Below, in pieces: positions 38,323 through 50,011 of a DNA stretch of 64,000 bases; position 1 is the stretch's first letter, and each line of letters begins with the position of its first letter. The position numbers and the translations under genes are program-made. The notes beneath the pieces are model-generated. The model was not told where the DNA came from. It was given only the letters and a program-made list of their open reading frames with translations, and did no database searches. The stretch comes from Prorocentrum cordatum (taxonomy: Eukaryota > Sar > Dinophyceae > Prorocentrales > Prorocentraceae): NCBI GenBank assembly GCA_963575745.1, contig CAUYUJ010018315.1, positions 85,151-149,150 on the forward strand, read 5' to 3'.

Positions 38323-39885
38323 TTGGAAGCAGGTGCTGATCCTGCGGATGTCAAAGCTTTTCCATGCGATGCGGATCCTGAATACGTCTTTACCATCGAT
38401 GAAGAGCATTACCGTTCAGGCCCAGCTTCTGAGAACTTCTTTCGTAGAATAAGTCTGCCACCTGCTCCTGATAGAAGACAGCGTCAGCCCACGAATCTAC
38501 TTCCCCAGGAAGGGGACCATGATATCAATGTTGGGCATGCTGACTCATTTAGAGGCAGACAGCTTTATGCTTCAAATGAAGAGCGCGGACAAATCATTCA
38601 GCGTACGCCTGCTGCAATGAGACAGAAAGTTCGCGAAGCTCACGTGACTGGTCCCGTTCCGCCGCATATTGAAGCCATGCGCAATCAGAGAGGTAATGCG
38701 CTTAGGTATATTGCGGAATTGGCTGAAGACCCGATCTTCGCGTTATTGGGCAACCTCGACCAAGATGACGGTGCATTCAACCAAGCGCGGGAGTTTCTCC
38801 GAGCCGAATTTTACTCCGATGATGTCCCAGAAAGATTCACTCCGAAGTCTTTCAGGTGCCTGAAACCGTTGGTGGTTGGGGTTGATGATCGCAATAATCT
38901 AGCTGCCTTAGGCAGTGTGGAATTTTGGAGACCCCAGAGCTGCCGAGTTGACGAGTTTGCGCAGCATATAGGTAAATGCGCGGCGTATATCGCGAGGCAT
39001 TGCTCGGACTATGCGCGATCATCGGGTGGCTGGGTCTATTTCGGAGACCTAGTACAACATATTGCCGAGGACGGATTCACTTGCCAGTCATATGCTCTCG
39101 CTGCACACGGCATAGCCGCGCTGCAGCCAGAAACAGTGGAAGTTTTGGGAGTAATCCCTGCAGATAGTGATAACATCAGTGGAACGAGCGCTTACAACAT
39201 GTGTCAAAATTACAAGGCGTGTCCCTCGCAGACAAAAGAGAGGAGTGCAGTTGCCATACCTATCTTCTATCGCGTATGCCAGGGACATTCCACTTGTGTT
39301 GCTTCCATAGAAAGAATGTACGTCCCATATGACCCTGGCCAAGCCAGGAGTCACGGGTCCCTTCTCTATGTCACAGAGACGCAGACGTTCCTGGAATCTA
39401 CAGATGGAAAGGTGAGCTTTCCGAAGAAAGATTTCGGGCTTTGCCTTGAAGCAGACTACGAACTACTAAGGCTGCTTCCGACCAACAGGAGCCCAACAAT
39501 GCCGAATGCGAGGCGTATTCCTCCGTGGCTCAGCCAGCGGAGGTGCGGGGAGGCCCCCCTTCAAGGTTTTTTTTTTGTAAACGCACAAGAAGGAGAGCCG
39601 CCAACAGTTGGGGCATGGCCCGCAGAGGACACAGTCCATCTGTGGGATAAGCTCCCCAACCATAGAGATTCCTGGCCACTAATTCTTGTGTTCACAGGCC
39701 GAGTATTCACTCGCTTTTCGCGTAGAATTTGCCAGGGCGGGACTTTCGTGTCTCGAGGGGTGCCGAGGTTCACTGATATCGACAAGGCCGTTACCCTTGT
39801 TAGAGTTGGAAACCCAGCGGATGTTAGAGACAGCAGATGTTTTGGTCCGTTGTTTTCAACCATGAATGGGCCTCGTACGAAGTAA
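38323..39885 (+). CDS. Cluster frame 8, unit B, Tpt1/KptA-like domain, longer copy
   Basis: 520 codons, the longest frame of the cluster. R225/H226 (YIARH), GGWVYFGDLV and RVCQGHS (R317) are all present. It reads through the T run that breaks unit A, giving a C-terminal extension (EDTVHLWDKLPNHRDSWPLI; ICQGGTFVSRGVPRFTDIDK). It is broken near 39829, where GAGACAG replaces the GAACACAG of unit A. By eye, about 18 amino-acid replacements and about 7 silent changes separate A and B over the first roughly 430 codons, close to neutral expectation. Catalytic activity cannot be assumed. Confidence 0.6.
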   Translation: MEAGADPADVKAFPCDADPEYVFTIDEEHYRSGPASENFFRRISLPPAPDRRQRQPTNLLPQEGDHDINVGHADSFRGRQLYASNEERGQIIQRTPAAMRQKVREAHVTGPVPPHIEAMRNQRGNALRYIAELAEDPIFALLGNLDQDDGAFNQAREFLRAEFYSDDVPERFTPKSFRCLKPLVVGVDDRNNLAALGSVEFWRPQSCRVDEFAQHIGKCAAYIARHCSDYARSSGGWVYFGDLVQHIAEDGFTCQSYALAAHGIAALQPETVEVLGVIPADSDNISGTSAYNMCQNYKACPSQTKERSAVAIPIFYRVCQGHSTCVASIERMYVPYDPGQARSHGSLLYVTETQTFLESTDGKVSFPKKDFGLCLEADYELLRLLPTNRSPTMPNARRIPPWLSQRRCGEAPLQGFFFVNAQEGEPPTVGAWPAEDTVHLWDKLPNHRDSWPLILVFTGRVFTRFSRRICQGGTFVSRGVPRFTDIDKAVTLVRVGNPADVRDSRCFGPLFSTMNGPRTK

Positions 39886-40901
39886 CTTTTGACAACGAAT
39901 CAGTGATCGCTTGGATTCACACTGACGAGACGCTATCGTTGGTCCCAAATCACAGGCCCCAGTTGCCGCCCGAGGCGCAAGAACGTGTTCTGTCTGTCCC
40001 ATGGACCGACGACGGTAGGTTTTTGTGCTGTCAATTTCACTGGGTGCGAACGGGCTTCGGACACTGTCCATTTTGCAACTGTCGGATCAAATATAAACAT
40101 AGAGTCGCTCACGACTATACGGCCCAGACGTGGAACAAAGAGACTATTCCGACATCCCCCAAGGCAAACGGACTTGAATTACATGTGGACAACCCTGATG
40201 ATCTTCCCACTACGCGTGCTGAATGGATCGGTACGAGTACGAAAAGACAAAAGAGAGCCTCTGCGGTTGTGATAAGAAATATCAGCAGTAACCAACAGCA
40301 TGAGCGCAAGTGGGCAGATGGGGCATTCACGCATATGGCCGCTGCTGGTCAGATCTTTGGGAACAGCCAGCCAGGCAACTTCCCTGCCTGGGTTCCAGAG
40401 AACGCCGCGGCACAGCCGCCGGCGCGTCATGGCCCTTTCTTCAAGTATTTGGAGCCTCTGAAACGGAGGTTCATTGAATGGCTCGCATTCTTGGCTTCAA
40501 GGGCGAGGGCCCAAGTTCCTCCAATTCAGGTGTGGTGGCCCCTGCTTTGGAAAACGGATATTGACCAATTTGCGCGCCCAATGTCTTGTCCGGCTCTGGC
40601 AGCCTTCGGCTGGCCAGATCAGCGAGACGACCTCCATGAACCGATGAACGGTTGGGAGAGATGGCAGCACGCGATGACCAGGCAAAACGTTTTCGTCCCG
40701 ACACTTCAGACGATAGCCGATCAGGTAGCCATGGGAAGTCCTTGGATGCCTGTGCAGCAGGACGATGCCGCAGACGCCGCAGGGCAAAGCCCTCGCGGAC
40801 GTCTATCGGTTGCATGGGAAAATAGCCTTGAGGCAAGACCGAGTCGTGATTCTCGTTCTAGCACTAGGCGAGCAAACCAGTGTCGCGACCATCGCTCATA
40901 G
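39837..40901 (+). CDS. Cluster frame 10/11, unit B, Cys/His-containing hypothetical protein
   Basis: 354 codons. It continues frame 8 after a 1-bp shift. CCQFHWVRTGFGHCPFC offers a possible zinc site (Cys, Cys, His, then CxxC). It runs on through sequence that in unit A is split by a T-run frameshift and the G/T-rich insertion, so B preserves the older arrangement here. No family is recognised. Confidence 0.5.
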   Translation: MFWSVVFNHEWASYEVTFDNESVIAWIHTDETLSLVPNHRPQLPPEAQERVLSVPWTDDGRFLCCQFHWVRTGFGHCPFCNCRIKYKHRVAHDYTAQTWNKETIPTSPKANGLELHVDNPDDLPTTRAEWIGTSTKRQKRASAVVIRNISSNQQHERKWADGAFTHMAAAGQIFGNSQPGNFPAWVPENAAAQPPARHGPFFKYLEPLKRRFIEWLAFLASRARAQVPPIQVWWPLLWKTDIDQFARPMSCPALAAFGWPDQRDDLHEPMNGWERWQHAMTRQNVFVPTLQTIADQVAMGSPWMPVQQDDAADAAGQSPRGRLSVAWENSLEARPSRDSRSSTRRANQCRDHRS

Positions 40902-41389
40902 CACCGATGCTGCAACCTGCCTCTGGCGAAGCCGCGACGGCAGATGCAAACTTGCAGGTCGCCTTTGACTTCGCCGCCATCAGCGGGCCTAAGGCCGCGC
41001 TGATAACTGACGGGGCGATCAAACTTGATCATCCCAACGGATATTCACATAAACATTGTGAGGGCAGTTCAATACATATATCTTTGACTGGGATTGAGGC
41101 TAGAGCGTTAACAGCTCAACATGTCATTGAATACACAAGTGTTCGCTCAAATGCACATGATCCCGACAGGTTGCGACTGTCAGGGGAAACACAACATGAA
41201 ATCCCAGATGTCGTGAGGAACGTAGTTGAAGGGAGCTGGATGGCCCCTGTGCCACACATGCAACTTGGTCTTCGCATTATAAGAGTGGTTGCTATCGTTC
41301 GCGAGATCATGGGCTCCTTTCTTTCAGATGGACATTTTGTTGACTACCCGGGGAGAACAATTCTTACTGCGGGGGGGGGGCGCATATGA
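40880..41389 (+). pseudogene. Cluster frame 11 continuation, unit B
   Basis: 169 codons matching the C-terminal part of unit A frame 11 (LTGIEARALTAQHVIEYTSV). It is out of phase with the preceding frame because B reads CATCGCTC where A reads CATCGTCTC with an extra base. It runs past the stop seen in A at 23145 because GATTGA is GATGGA here. Confidence 0.45.
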
Positions 41390-41528
41390 TGTTCATTATA
41401 AGCGACGGAGGGATGCATCTGCCCTTGACTGTCGCATCCGCGCTGCGGTTCAGGCGGGCGACCTCGTTGGAGAGTGGGCCCGTAATTGAGGTGGACAGGT
41501 AAGGGCGGACATTCGTCGCCAGGGTTCA

Positions 41529-42326
41529 TTGTTACAGGAGGCCATTTATAGGCTTCAACACAGGTATGTAGATGCCAACACGGAGCTCCAAGATAAGGGT
41601 GCAGGCCCGTTTCGTAATGCATGCGGTAAATTGGGCATTCCTGTAGCTACTGCTGCTAGGAATTTGCTGAAGTTCATTGGCGATCGAGAGCAGAATGTTC
41701 GTGAGGGTGGAAGTGCCAGTGGGCCCCCCGACAGCCAAGCTGGTTCGGTGGGGCCGAGGCGACCACAGGATGCGGCGAAAGCGAGACCGCGACAGCCACC
41801 TCCGCCGCGCAGACCCGACGTCTCAGACGCTCGGGCTGGCGACGAAGTTACCGAATCCCCATGCTCTGCCAGCGGCACAGCCGTCTCGGCAAGAGAAGAA
41901 TACTCGTGGTACTCTGACGCGCGGGATTGGTCGAGGCCCCGGCGCGCGCGCGATGGAGCCGTGGATGTCGGCCGGGGCGCTGCTGGCTACGACCCGCTCG
42001 TCTCCTACCCGCGCTATGCAAGCGACGTGCAGGTCGGATGCTACGTCCATCGGGATCGGCTCTGGCGGCTGTCCAACGATGTCTGGTGGTCGCAGACGTG
42101 GCACGTCCCGTCTCTGGCCGAACATGAGTTTCGCTTCCCGCCGAAGGGGAAGGCGACCAAGAACAAAGACAAGCACTACAGATCAGCGTGCTACGCTGGC
42201 TGTGGCAAAGGGAGGTCCCGTTCGCCTCGTGGCGGCGAGGGGCAGACAGGAGGCTCGGCGTCATCATGCCCGAGGCCTCCGACGCCACCGACGGGGGAGT
42301 ACAACCCATTCGAGGGCCTGGATTGA
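41529..42326 (+). CDS. Cluster frame 12, unit B, basic hypothetical protein
   Basis: 265 codons, longer than unit A by 36 residues (RPRQPPPPRRPDVSDARAG and following). Otherwise nearly identical. Function unknown. Confidence 0.45.
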   Translation: MLQEAIYRLQHRYVDANTELQDKGAGPFRNACGKLGIPVATAARNLLKFIGDREQNVREGGSASGPPDSQAGSVGPRRPQDAAKARPRQPPPPRRPDVSDARAGDEVTESPCSASGTAVSAREEYSWYSDARDWSRPRRARDGAVDVGRGAAGYDPLVSYPRYASDVQVGCYVHRDRLWRLSNDVWWSQTWHVPSLAEHEFRFPPKGKATKNKDKHYRSACYAGCGKGRSRSPRGGEGQTGGSASSCPRPPTPPTGEYNPFEGLD

Positions 42327-44289
42327 GTCCGGCCCGCGTGACTTAGTCGCTGCAGGCGTATGCAAGATAATATCCGCCGCGCGACGAAGTCGTGCCGGAC
42401 GAATGAAGCAGCTCTGCCGATCGACGACGTCGAATCGGCGGAGAGAGTTTATTTATCTGATGTTGGGAGTCGTCGGGCCTCTTCGGCCCTTAGCCCCCTG
42501 GCAGCCACCGTTGAGCCGTAAAATTCTTTTGCGGTTGGCTCCGGTGGTTGTGTATATGTGCAGGCCAGGGGTGCTGTGGCTGGATGGGCTCTACGAGCCC
42601 CGCCGCGGGCGGAGTAAATGTGCTCCTCTCCGCCTCATCCTCATGCTGCTTATCGTATCGCTTGTCTTGCTTCGCACTGTATGACTATGATTGCGGTAAC
42701 CTTCCGCAACTGTGTGTTTGCTCACAGGAGATAAAAGGAGCGTGCTGGCTTGCACGCGCGCGCCGAGGGGTCGTCCCCTCGTCGTAATCGTGTCGTCGGC
42801 CGGCCGGCCTCCTCACTTACTATTCCTGATAGAGTACATTTGCTTACCGGTTACTTGTCTTATCGATGTCTCATCCCGTACCCTCTTCCACTGAGCAGAG
42901 TGAACATGAGACCTTAATTCCTTTGTCCTCTTACCCCGATTCTCAGAGGAAAGACAAATCAGCACGGCGCAGCACAGCACATATTTCGGCACGGTACATC
43001 AATATCGATACACTCAGCATTGCAACTTGGCACGTTTCTTGGCACGTTCCGTGGGGCGTCCCTTGACGAGCCCCCGTGGCACGTCGCGTGGCGCGTCCCT
43101 TGGCACATCCCGTGGCATATCCATTGGCACGTTCCGTAGCGCGTCCCCTTGGCACGTCCCGCGGTGCGTCCCCATGACATGTCCCCTGGCACGTCGCCTG
43201 GCGCATCCCTTGGGGCGTTTCGCGGCGCGTCCTCCTGGCATGTTCCCCTGTCCATCAGCTCTACGGCAGCTACTATGTGTTCAGGCAGCTCGGGCTTAAG
43301 ATCCAGATCAGTTCGGTCAGGACTCGGATGCAAAGGAGGACTCGATCCACGACGCTATAGAGCACACTCGCGCCATGGCACATCGCAATTCAGCACGGTG
43401 CAGCACAGCACAGCACAGTCCCCGTGGCACGTCGCGCGGCGCGTCCTCTGGCACGTCCCGCGGCACGTCCATGGCACGTTCCGTAGAGCGTCCCCTTGGG
43501 ACGTCCCGCGGTGCGTGCCCATGGCACGTCCCCTGGCACGTCGCCTGGCTCGTCCCTTGGGACGTTCCGCGGCGCGTCCTCCTGGCATGTCCCCTCAGCC
43601 GATTAGTTTTTTGGCAGCCAGCATCTGCTCAGGCAGCGCGAGCTTAAGATGCAGATCAGTTCGGTCAGGACTCGGATGCCAGGGAGGACTCGATCCACAA
43701 CGCTATATAGAGCACAGTCGCGGCATGGCGCATCGCAGTTCAGCACGGCGTAGCACAGCGCAGCCCTCGGCACAGTACATCAAGATCGATACACTCAGCA
43801 TTGCATTTGCCCGTCGCCCAATAAAGGTGTCTTTGAAACGTTGCCATGCCTTACATTTCTGTTCCTTTCCGGGTTCGTGGGTCGATCATTTCAATCCGGA
43901 AGCGTTCGGCACTTCGCAGCCAGCCCGGGAACAGCGAGATCCTTTTTGGATCCACGATGTTCCGCGCTGCGCTGTCCCTCCCAGCAGCCTTCGAAAGTGG
44001 CGGTTTCACACTTCGCAGCCCTGCGCCGCCGAGCTGCCAGACAGGACGGCAAGACAGGGCGCATGCAAACAGGCAGGTCAGCCAGGCGAGCGAACAGGGG
44101 AGACAGGAGAAGGGGGTAGGCGGGACGGGGGCGAAGGAGAAACAGGTGTAGACCCAATCGCCCTATTCAAAGCGAGGATCCAGCCACGGCTTGGTGGGGG
44201 AAAGCCCCGAATGCGCCCAAGAGGTCCAATGAACAGACCGAGAGACCTCTAAGAGACTCGCAGGAAACCTTCCGTAATTTACAATGTAG
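42327..44289. repeat. Unit B tail with GGCACGTCCC repeats and candidate acceptor
   Basis: Counterpart of 24036-25998 at the 18,291-bp offset, with very few differences. It ends in TGTAG at 44285-44289 before the unit C peroxidase 5' UTR. Confidence 0.8.
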
Positions 44290-44364
44290 GCTCAACTGTT
44301 TCAGGAAGCCCTCCGTAATTACAACGTCCAGCGACATTCGGATTCAAAGTGTTTCAAAGCAGCG

Positions 44365-46171
44365 ATGAACTCATTAATCGTGGCTCTTTTACCGATTGGT
44401 GTATTTGGATCATGCCCCTTCATGGACATTGGCACTCCTCCAAGTTTGAAGGCAGAAGTCATTTCTGACAGTGACTTCAAGACAGCCCTAGAAGGGCTAG
44501 ACATTGAGGCACTTGAGCAGGACCTCAGAGTCCTCATGACAGACAGCCAGACTTGCTGGCCAGCCGATGATGGCCATTACGGTGGTTTTATGATTCGCCT
44601 AGCGTGGCATTGCGCTGGCACCTTTCGCACATCTGATCAGAAAGGGGGCTGCGGAGGTGCCAGAATCCGCTTCCCACCAGAGTCAGATTGGGAGGGCAAT
44701 GGTAACCTGGATAAGGCCCGTGCCCTTCTCGTTCCTATCTAGTGGCCTTCGGCCCATCCGCCGCCGTGCCTTGGTGAGGGGTCAGAAGCCTCATGGATGT
44801 TCGTTGGGATCTTGTGGTTGGCGTCTTGAGGGCCTCTGGGAGGCAGTTTCGAAGCCTCTTGGGGCCTCTAGGGGGCCTCTTGGGGGCCTCTTGGGGCCTC
44901 TTGGGGGCCTGTTGGGGGCCTCTTGGGGCCTCTTGGGGGCCTCTTGGGGGCCTCTTGGGAGCTTCTTAGGGAGCCCTCGGGGCATCTTGGGGGCCTCTTG
45001 GGGCGGAGGGCTCAAATGTTCGCGCTCGGGGGCCGCGATCTTCGTGAGGGGTGCCAAACAAGTTGCCCTCCCAAAGTCACGCGAGAAGCCCGGGGCCGAC
45101 GCGGCGAGCCCCACAAGATTTCGTAAATTTGGCTCTGGTCCCCTTAAATGCTCAGGACTGAGGACTGGGATTCAGGCAACGAGGCTCTGGGGAGGAGGCG
45201 AAGGACCTGAGGGCGCGCCCACTCCGTGCCTCAGGGCACGGTGACGGATCAAGCAAAAATATGGCGATGCTCTCAGTTGAGGTGACCTCATCAGTTTTGC
45301 TGGTACCGTTGCAATCCGGGACATGGGAGGCCCAACAAATCCGCACTGTTTTGGACGAGTCGATGATGCAGATGGTAACAGGAGTGACATTTTTGGCGTC
45401 ACAGATAGCTGGCAAGATACGGACTGCGTTGTGCAAGGAAATTGCCAGGAGCCCATGGGTGCGGTGAAGGTTGGTTTGATCTATGTGAACCCTGAGGGGC
45501 CTTTGAACGACCCGAACGATCTGAACAGTGGGCAAAACCCAGATCCAGAGAAGAGTGCCGTCGAGATTCGGGAGGTGTTCGGCCGCATGGGGATGAACGA
45601 TTCTGAGACAGCTTCGCTGATAGCAGGTGGTCATGCTTTCGGCAAGTGTCATGGTGCCGGCGTTATGACGAGTGGCTTCGAGGGGCCGTGGACGACAACT
45701 CCTTCTCAATGGACCAACCAGTTCTTGACTGGAATGCTTGATGAGGAGTGGGAGCAAGTCGCAACTCCATCTGGGTCGGCGGTGCAGTGGCAGACGAAGG
45801 ACAGGACCAGCATCTTGGCTGGAACCATGCGTCTGACAGCAGACTTGGCTCTTGTGAACGATGATGCGTATCTGGCGTTAGCGAAACATTGGGTGTGTGA
45901 CCAGCAGAAACTTGACATAGCGTTTGCCGCGTCTTGGAAGAAGCTCGTGGAGTCTGGCGGTGGATGGTTGCCCGTGGAAGACAGGAGGTGTGAGCCTGAG
46001 TCCAAGGCGACGGGACAGCAAACAGACCCCCAAAATAATTTCCATTCGGTGTGCGCCACGACGACCACTGATGATTCACAAGAAGCCAGCACTGCCACTA
46101 AATTCTGTTTGTCGTTTTTGGCGGTGGTTTTCACCCCGTTCAGCCTTGGCGTGCACTCCTGGCTTGCGTAG
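44365..46171 (+). pseudogene. KatG-like peroxidase pseudogene, unit C
   Basis: Codons 1-125 match the intact copy; a 511-bp insertion follows at 44740. After it the remaining 306 codons are present and include Y203, M238 and the proximal H253. However, the codon matching W135 is TGA (45278-45280), so even removing the insertion would leave a stop. This copy lacks the scrambling seen in unit B. Confidence 0.88.
44740..45250 (+). mobile_element. Insertion in the peroxidase gene, unit C, flanked by ATC
   Basis: The same insertion at the same site as in unit B, with ATC at 44737-44739 and 45248-45250. It is 6 bp longer, with an extra ATGTTCG-type segment near 44796. CCTCTTGGGG repeats lie at 44865-45005, followed by the same tail and hairpin. 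Confidence 0.75.
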
Positions 46172-47422
46172 ACTTTCGCGCTTGTATAGTGTATGGGTTC
46201 CGATGGAGCGAACGCGCATGTGCGGGTTTTCACGATAACTTTAGTAATGGCGAGCTCCGTGGCACAGGCTGCGGGCATTTGCGGCGCCGACTTTGAGTGC
46301 TGCTCGCCTCGTTTCGACGGTGAATCGTGATTCGAACAACTTCGGGCGACTGGGCCCCAGCGAGTGTCGTGAAAAGAGCGTGCTTTTTCAAGACTCCTGA
46401 TGGGGACTTCCGCCCGACCCCCTCTTGTGGTTGGCCCCTCCCCTTAGCTGCACTGCATAAATAATTTTTTTTGTTTTTGGAGCCTGCGCGCGACCCGTAG
46501 CCCAGCGGTGGATGCCCGCCAGGCCCCGACAATGCCGTCTGGCACTCGAATCATGGTTGATTTGGTTGAGCCAGTTCGAGCTCCAGCAACCTTGAAGCTG
46601 GCATGCCTCTGGCGTGAATGCGACGTGGTGTGATAGGGAGTCGCACGAAAGCGCAACCATGCGCGAACATCACGTAGCACGTACCGCAGGATCAATTGCA
46701 CACGTCATTTGCAAGTTTGTGTTGTTCGGTAGCTTGCGTGACACCTATATAGATGTGCATATACATATGTGCATATGTACACACATACATACACATATAA
46801 TGAGCAGGGGGTCCAGGGGCCCCCAAAGTGCACTGATTTGCCTTCCGGCCGTTTCGGTCCCGGCGAGGGGCGCCAAAAACGCCAAAGGGGGCCGAGTGAC
46901 GTCCAAGAAGGCACCAAGATGGCCCAAGAGCACCCCAAGAGAGCCCAAGACCGCACAAGAGCGTCGTACCCAGGAGGGTTCCAAGTCGGCCAAGATGCCC
47001 TCAAAAGGACTCCCACGAGGCATTCAAGAGGCGAAAAAGTATGGTTCTCTTGCTGACTGGGTTTGAGGTTGTTCGTGTTCTCGCTGTTTCGTGCTTCCGA
47101 CGGTCCACGAGGCCCCAGCAATCAGCTCGAGACGGCCTGAGAGGCACCCAAAGAGTGCGCCACGACGGCGCAAGAGAGTCCCAAGACGGCCCAAGAGTGC
47201 CCCAAGCCGGCCCAAGAGGCGCCCAAGATCGCCCAAGAGGGCCCCAAGACGGTTTTAAGACGGCCCCAAGAGGGGCCCAAGAGGGCGAGCACGACTCGAC
47301 AATTCGAGCCTTCCACCCCAAGAGGCTTCCAGGAGGCCCCAAGAGGCCCCCAACAGAGCCCAAGAGGCCCCCTAGAGGCCCCACGAGGCCCCAAAGGGGC
47401 CCCGAAAGACGCTCCACGAGTA
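46172..47422. repeat. Unit C: peroxidase flank, microsatellite and CCAAGA repeats
   Basis: Counterpart of 27903-29186. The microsatellite near 46755-46800 is the shortest of the three. No gene. Confidence 0.75.
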
Positions 47423-47444
47423 TCCGTAGCCATTTTGGCTCAAG
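47423..47444 (+). other. Spliced-leader copy, unit C (followed by GTGG)
   Basis: A 22-nt leader match followed by GTGGCTCTGAC and the AGCGC-GCAA-GCGCT hairpin, as in units A and B. Confidence 0.8.
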
Positions 47445-47984
47445 GTGGCTCTGACTGCAGCGCGCAAGCGCTCATCATAGTCGCCCGCCATCACCATGCG
47501 GACCCTGCGACCAGGCCTCTGGGGCCCGAGGCGGCCCACTTTTCCGACTCCCCCCGCGGTGCCCACTGTGTCCCTCGGGGCCCGGGACTCATTGCGGGCC
47601 TTCGGGGGGCTTTCGGAGGGCCCGAAGGCGCTGAGATAACCCCAAGATCGCCGCGCGACATCCCAAAAAGGCGTCCAAGACGGCCCAAGAAGCCCGCAGG
47701 ATCGCTCCAAGACGTCCCACAGAGCCCTCCAAGACGGCCTCAGTAGGCGCCTGTGGATCCCAGTGCGCTCTGAGACAGTCCAAGAGGCCCACAAGACACC
47801 CCACTCCGCACCCCTCCCCGCTCCTCCCAGATCGTTCCCATTCCAGGCAAGTTTGCGCGAGGCGGTTGCGTCTCTGGCCGCGAGATCCTGCCAGTTAATA
47901 CCTACATGTACGACCACCCTTCGGGTGATGAGGAGGTTGTGTGTGTGTGTGGTGAAGGGGGGGGAAGGGGGCCAACTGGAGCTA

Positions 47985-48182
47985 CAACATAGCATTGCAT
48001 CGCATAGCAGAGCATAGCATTGCACGGCATCGCATAGCGCAGCATAGAAGAGAATGGCGTAGCATAGCATAGCATAGCATAACATCGCATAGCATAGCAT
48101 CGCATATAATAGCGTACCATCGCATCACACAGTATGGCGTAGCATAGCATAGCATAGCATAGCATAGCATAGCATCGTATCG
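47985..48182. repeat. (AGCAT)n repeat, unit C
   Basis: Counterpart of 11043-11245 and 29752-29945. Confidence 0.92.
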
Positions 48183-50011
48183 CATATACACAGAACGGCG
48201 CACCGGGCCCGGTGGCCGAGGGCCGGAACCTCGACCGCAAATGTGGGCCCCAGGGCCCGGGCCCGCCCTTTGGGAAGCTTAAAATCGCCCCGGGGAGCCC
48301 TCAGACAGCAAGCCGGGCGGCCCCAGACGGTCTCGAGACACCCCCAAGACGCCGTCCAGGGGTCTTTGGCGACGCACGATGCGTTTTAAACTGCCCCGGA
48401 GGCTCCCTAGACGCCCCAAGAGGCCTTCAAGATGCCGCCCAACGCCCCGAGAGGGCAACTCGTTGATTTTCATTGTTTTTTAAATGTTATTTTTGCATTC
48501 TCGCTGTTTCGTGTTTCCAGCGGTAAAGCACCGCCCAAGAGGCTCCCAAAACCGTTCCAAGACGGCCCAAGAGGCCCCCAAGAGGGCCCCAAGACGGCCC
48601 AAGAGAGCCCCGAGACGGCTCCAGAGCCGCCCAAGACGGCGCAAGAGGGTCCCAAGAAGGCCCCAAGAGGGGCCCAAGAGAGGGAACGCGAACTGAAAAA
48701 TCAAGCTTTCCGCCCCAACATGCCCCCAAGAGGCCCCAAGAGGCTCCCAGGAAGTCCCCAAGAGGCCCCAAGAGGCCCCCAAGAAGCCCAAAACAGGCTC
48801 GAAGAGAACCCCGAGACGGCCCAGGAGCTGCATCGCGCTATCCTTCGCTACGCGCAATCCTTCAAGCTAGCTAGAATTTGAGCGCGCGCGAAGCGCGCGC
48901 GATGGTTCTTTATACGGCGCCCAATATGGCTTCATTTCTCTTCGCAGAACTATGTATCCGCGCCCCCGAGCCCACGACGCCTCGTCTCAAAACGCATCAG
49001 CGCTCCAGGGTCCACGATCATGTGTAAAGCACCATGGGTCCGCGCTTCCGAAGCCACGATCCCTAGCCAAATAAATAATACATTATACAACGCCACTGAT
49101 GCCACGTTTCCGAATAACGAACCATGGATCCGCGCTTCTGAGGCCACGAACACTTGTAACAACCTACGTGTCCACCACTTCCGTAAGTTCCTGGGAGGCC
49201 CAGCGGAGTGACGCCCCTCGGGGACCCGAAAGGGGCCTCGCCAGGTCCGCAGATGTCGCCGCTTTTGTAAGCTCCTGGGAGGTCCAGCCGAGAGACGTCC
49301 CACGCCAGCCCAGAAAAGGGACCTCGCCCTCCCTGGGGGCTGCCAACTGCGCAACTGCCCTGCCTGGGTGCTGCCACCTGCGCAGCTGATCGCCACTTCC
49401 GTGAGCTGCCATTATCGGACGCACGCCGCAAATCGGCACAGAGGTTCACATCCCATGGAGCATGGATCCCATTCGACCTCCCATCCTCTCTCCATCTTGG
49501 GGGCCCTGGGGGCTCCGCCCCCTCGGGGATTTGCAGCCCCTCCCCCCCCTCAGCCTCCTACCATCAACGCTCCGCCAGTGGTGGATGAGAAATGCGGCTC
49601 CCAAGCCAGAAACGCAACTTCGATGCTGGCTACTTGCTCGAAATCTGCGGGACCCGCAACCTACGAGCCTTCAAGGTATTGCTAGTCTATGCGGTCGGAT
49701 TGCAGTACCTGACGCTGCAGCGAGAGCACCCATATTGGCCGCGATCCCTGAACGTGCCATTCCTTTCGTGAGGGGTAAGACTAGGCAGAGGATTTCATAT
49801 TTGGAAATGTTGTATATGCAGAAAACAGCGGCTGCCACGACGAGTTGTCGCATCGAGATGTTGGGAGCATCGAGATGTTTCACAAGGCATGTAGGAGGAG
49901 GAGGAGGATGGAGGGAGGAGGGAGGAGGTTCTCAGGAGGAGGAGGGAGGAGGACGGAGGAGGAGGAGAGGAGGGAGCAGGGAGGAGGATCCTAGGAGGAG
50001 ATACTGCTTGC
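48183..50011. other. Unit C: CCAAGA block, palindrome, GT...AG residue, GGA tract and array end
   Basis: It holds the CCAAGA block at about 48280-48815, a GCGC palindrome (about 48882-48901), GTATTGCTAG at 49676-49685 and the GGA tract at about 49890-50000. The 97-codon frame seen in A and B is removed by the deletion near 49851. Confidence 0.6.

Larger units (their letters stand above)
25999..44289 (+). repeat. Tandem array unit B (18,291 bp)
   Basis: A full-length unit, directly followed by unit C. Corresponding bases in B and C are offset by exactly 18,291 (peroxidase ATG 26074 and 44365; acceptor AG 25998 and 44289). Between A and B the offset is 18,639 at the start and 18,291 in the tail, because A and B differ by several insertions. 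Confidence 0.93.
44290..50011 (+). repeat. Tandem array unit C, truncated
   Basis: Collinear with unit B to just after the GGA tract. About 230 bp are missing near 49851, and homology ends at about 50011 (GAGATACTGCTTGC), where A and B begin the multi-ORF cluster. It contains a peroxidase pseudogene, the leader copy and the repeats, but none of the cluster. Confidence 0.9.
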
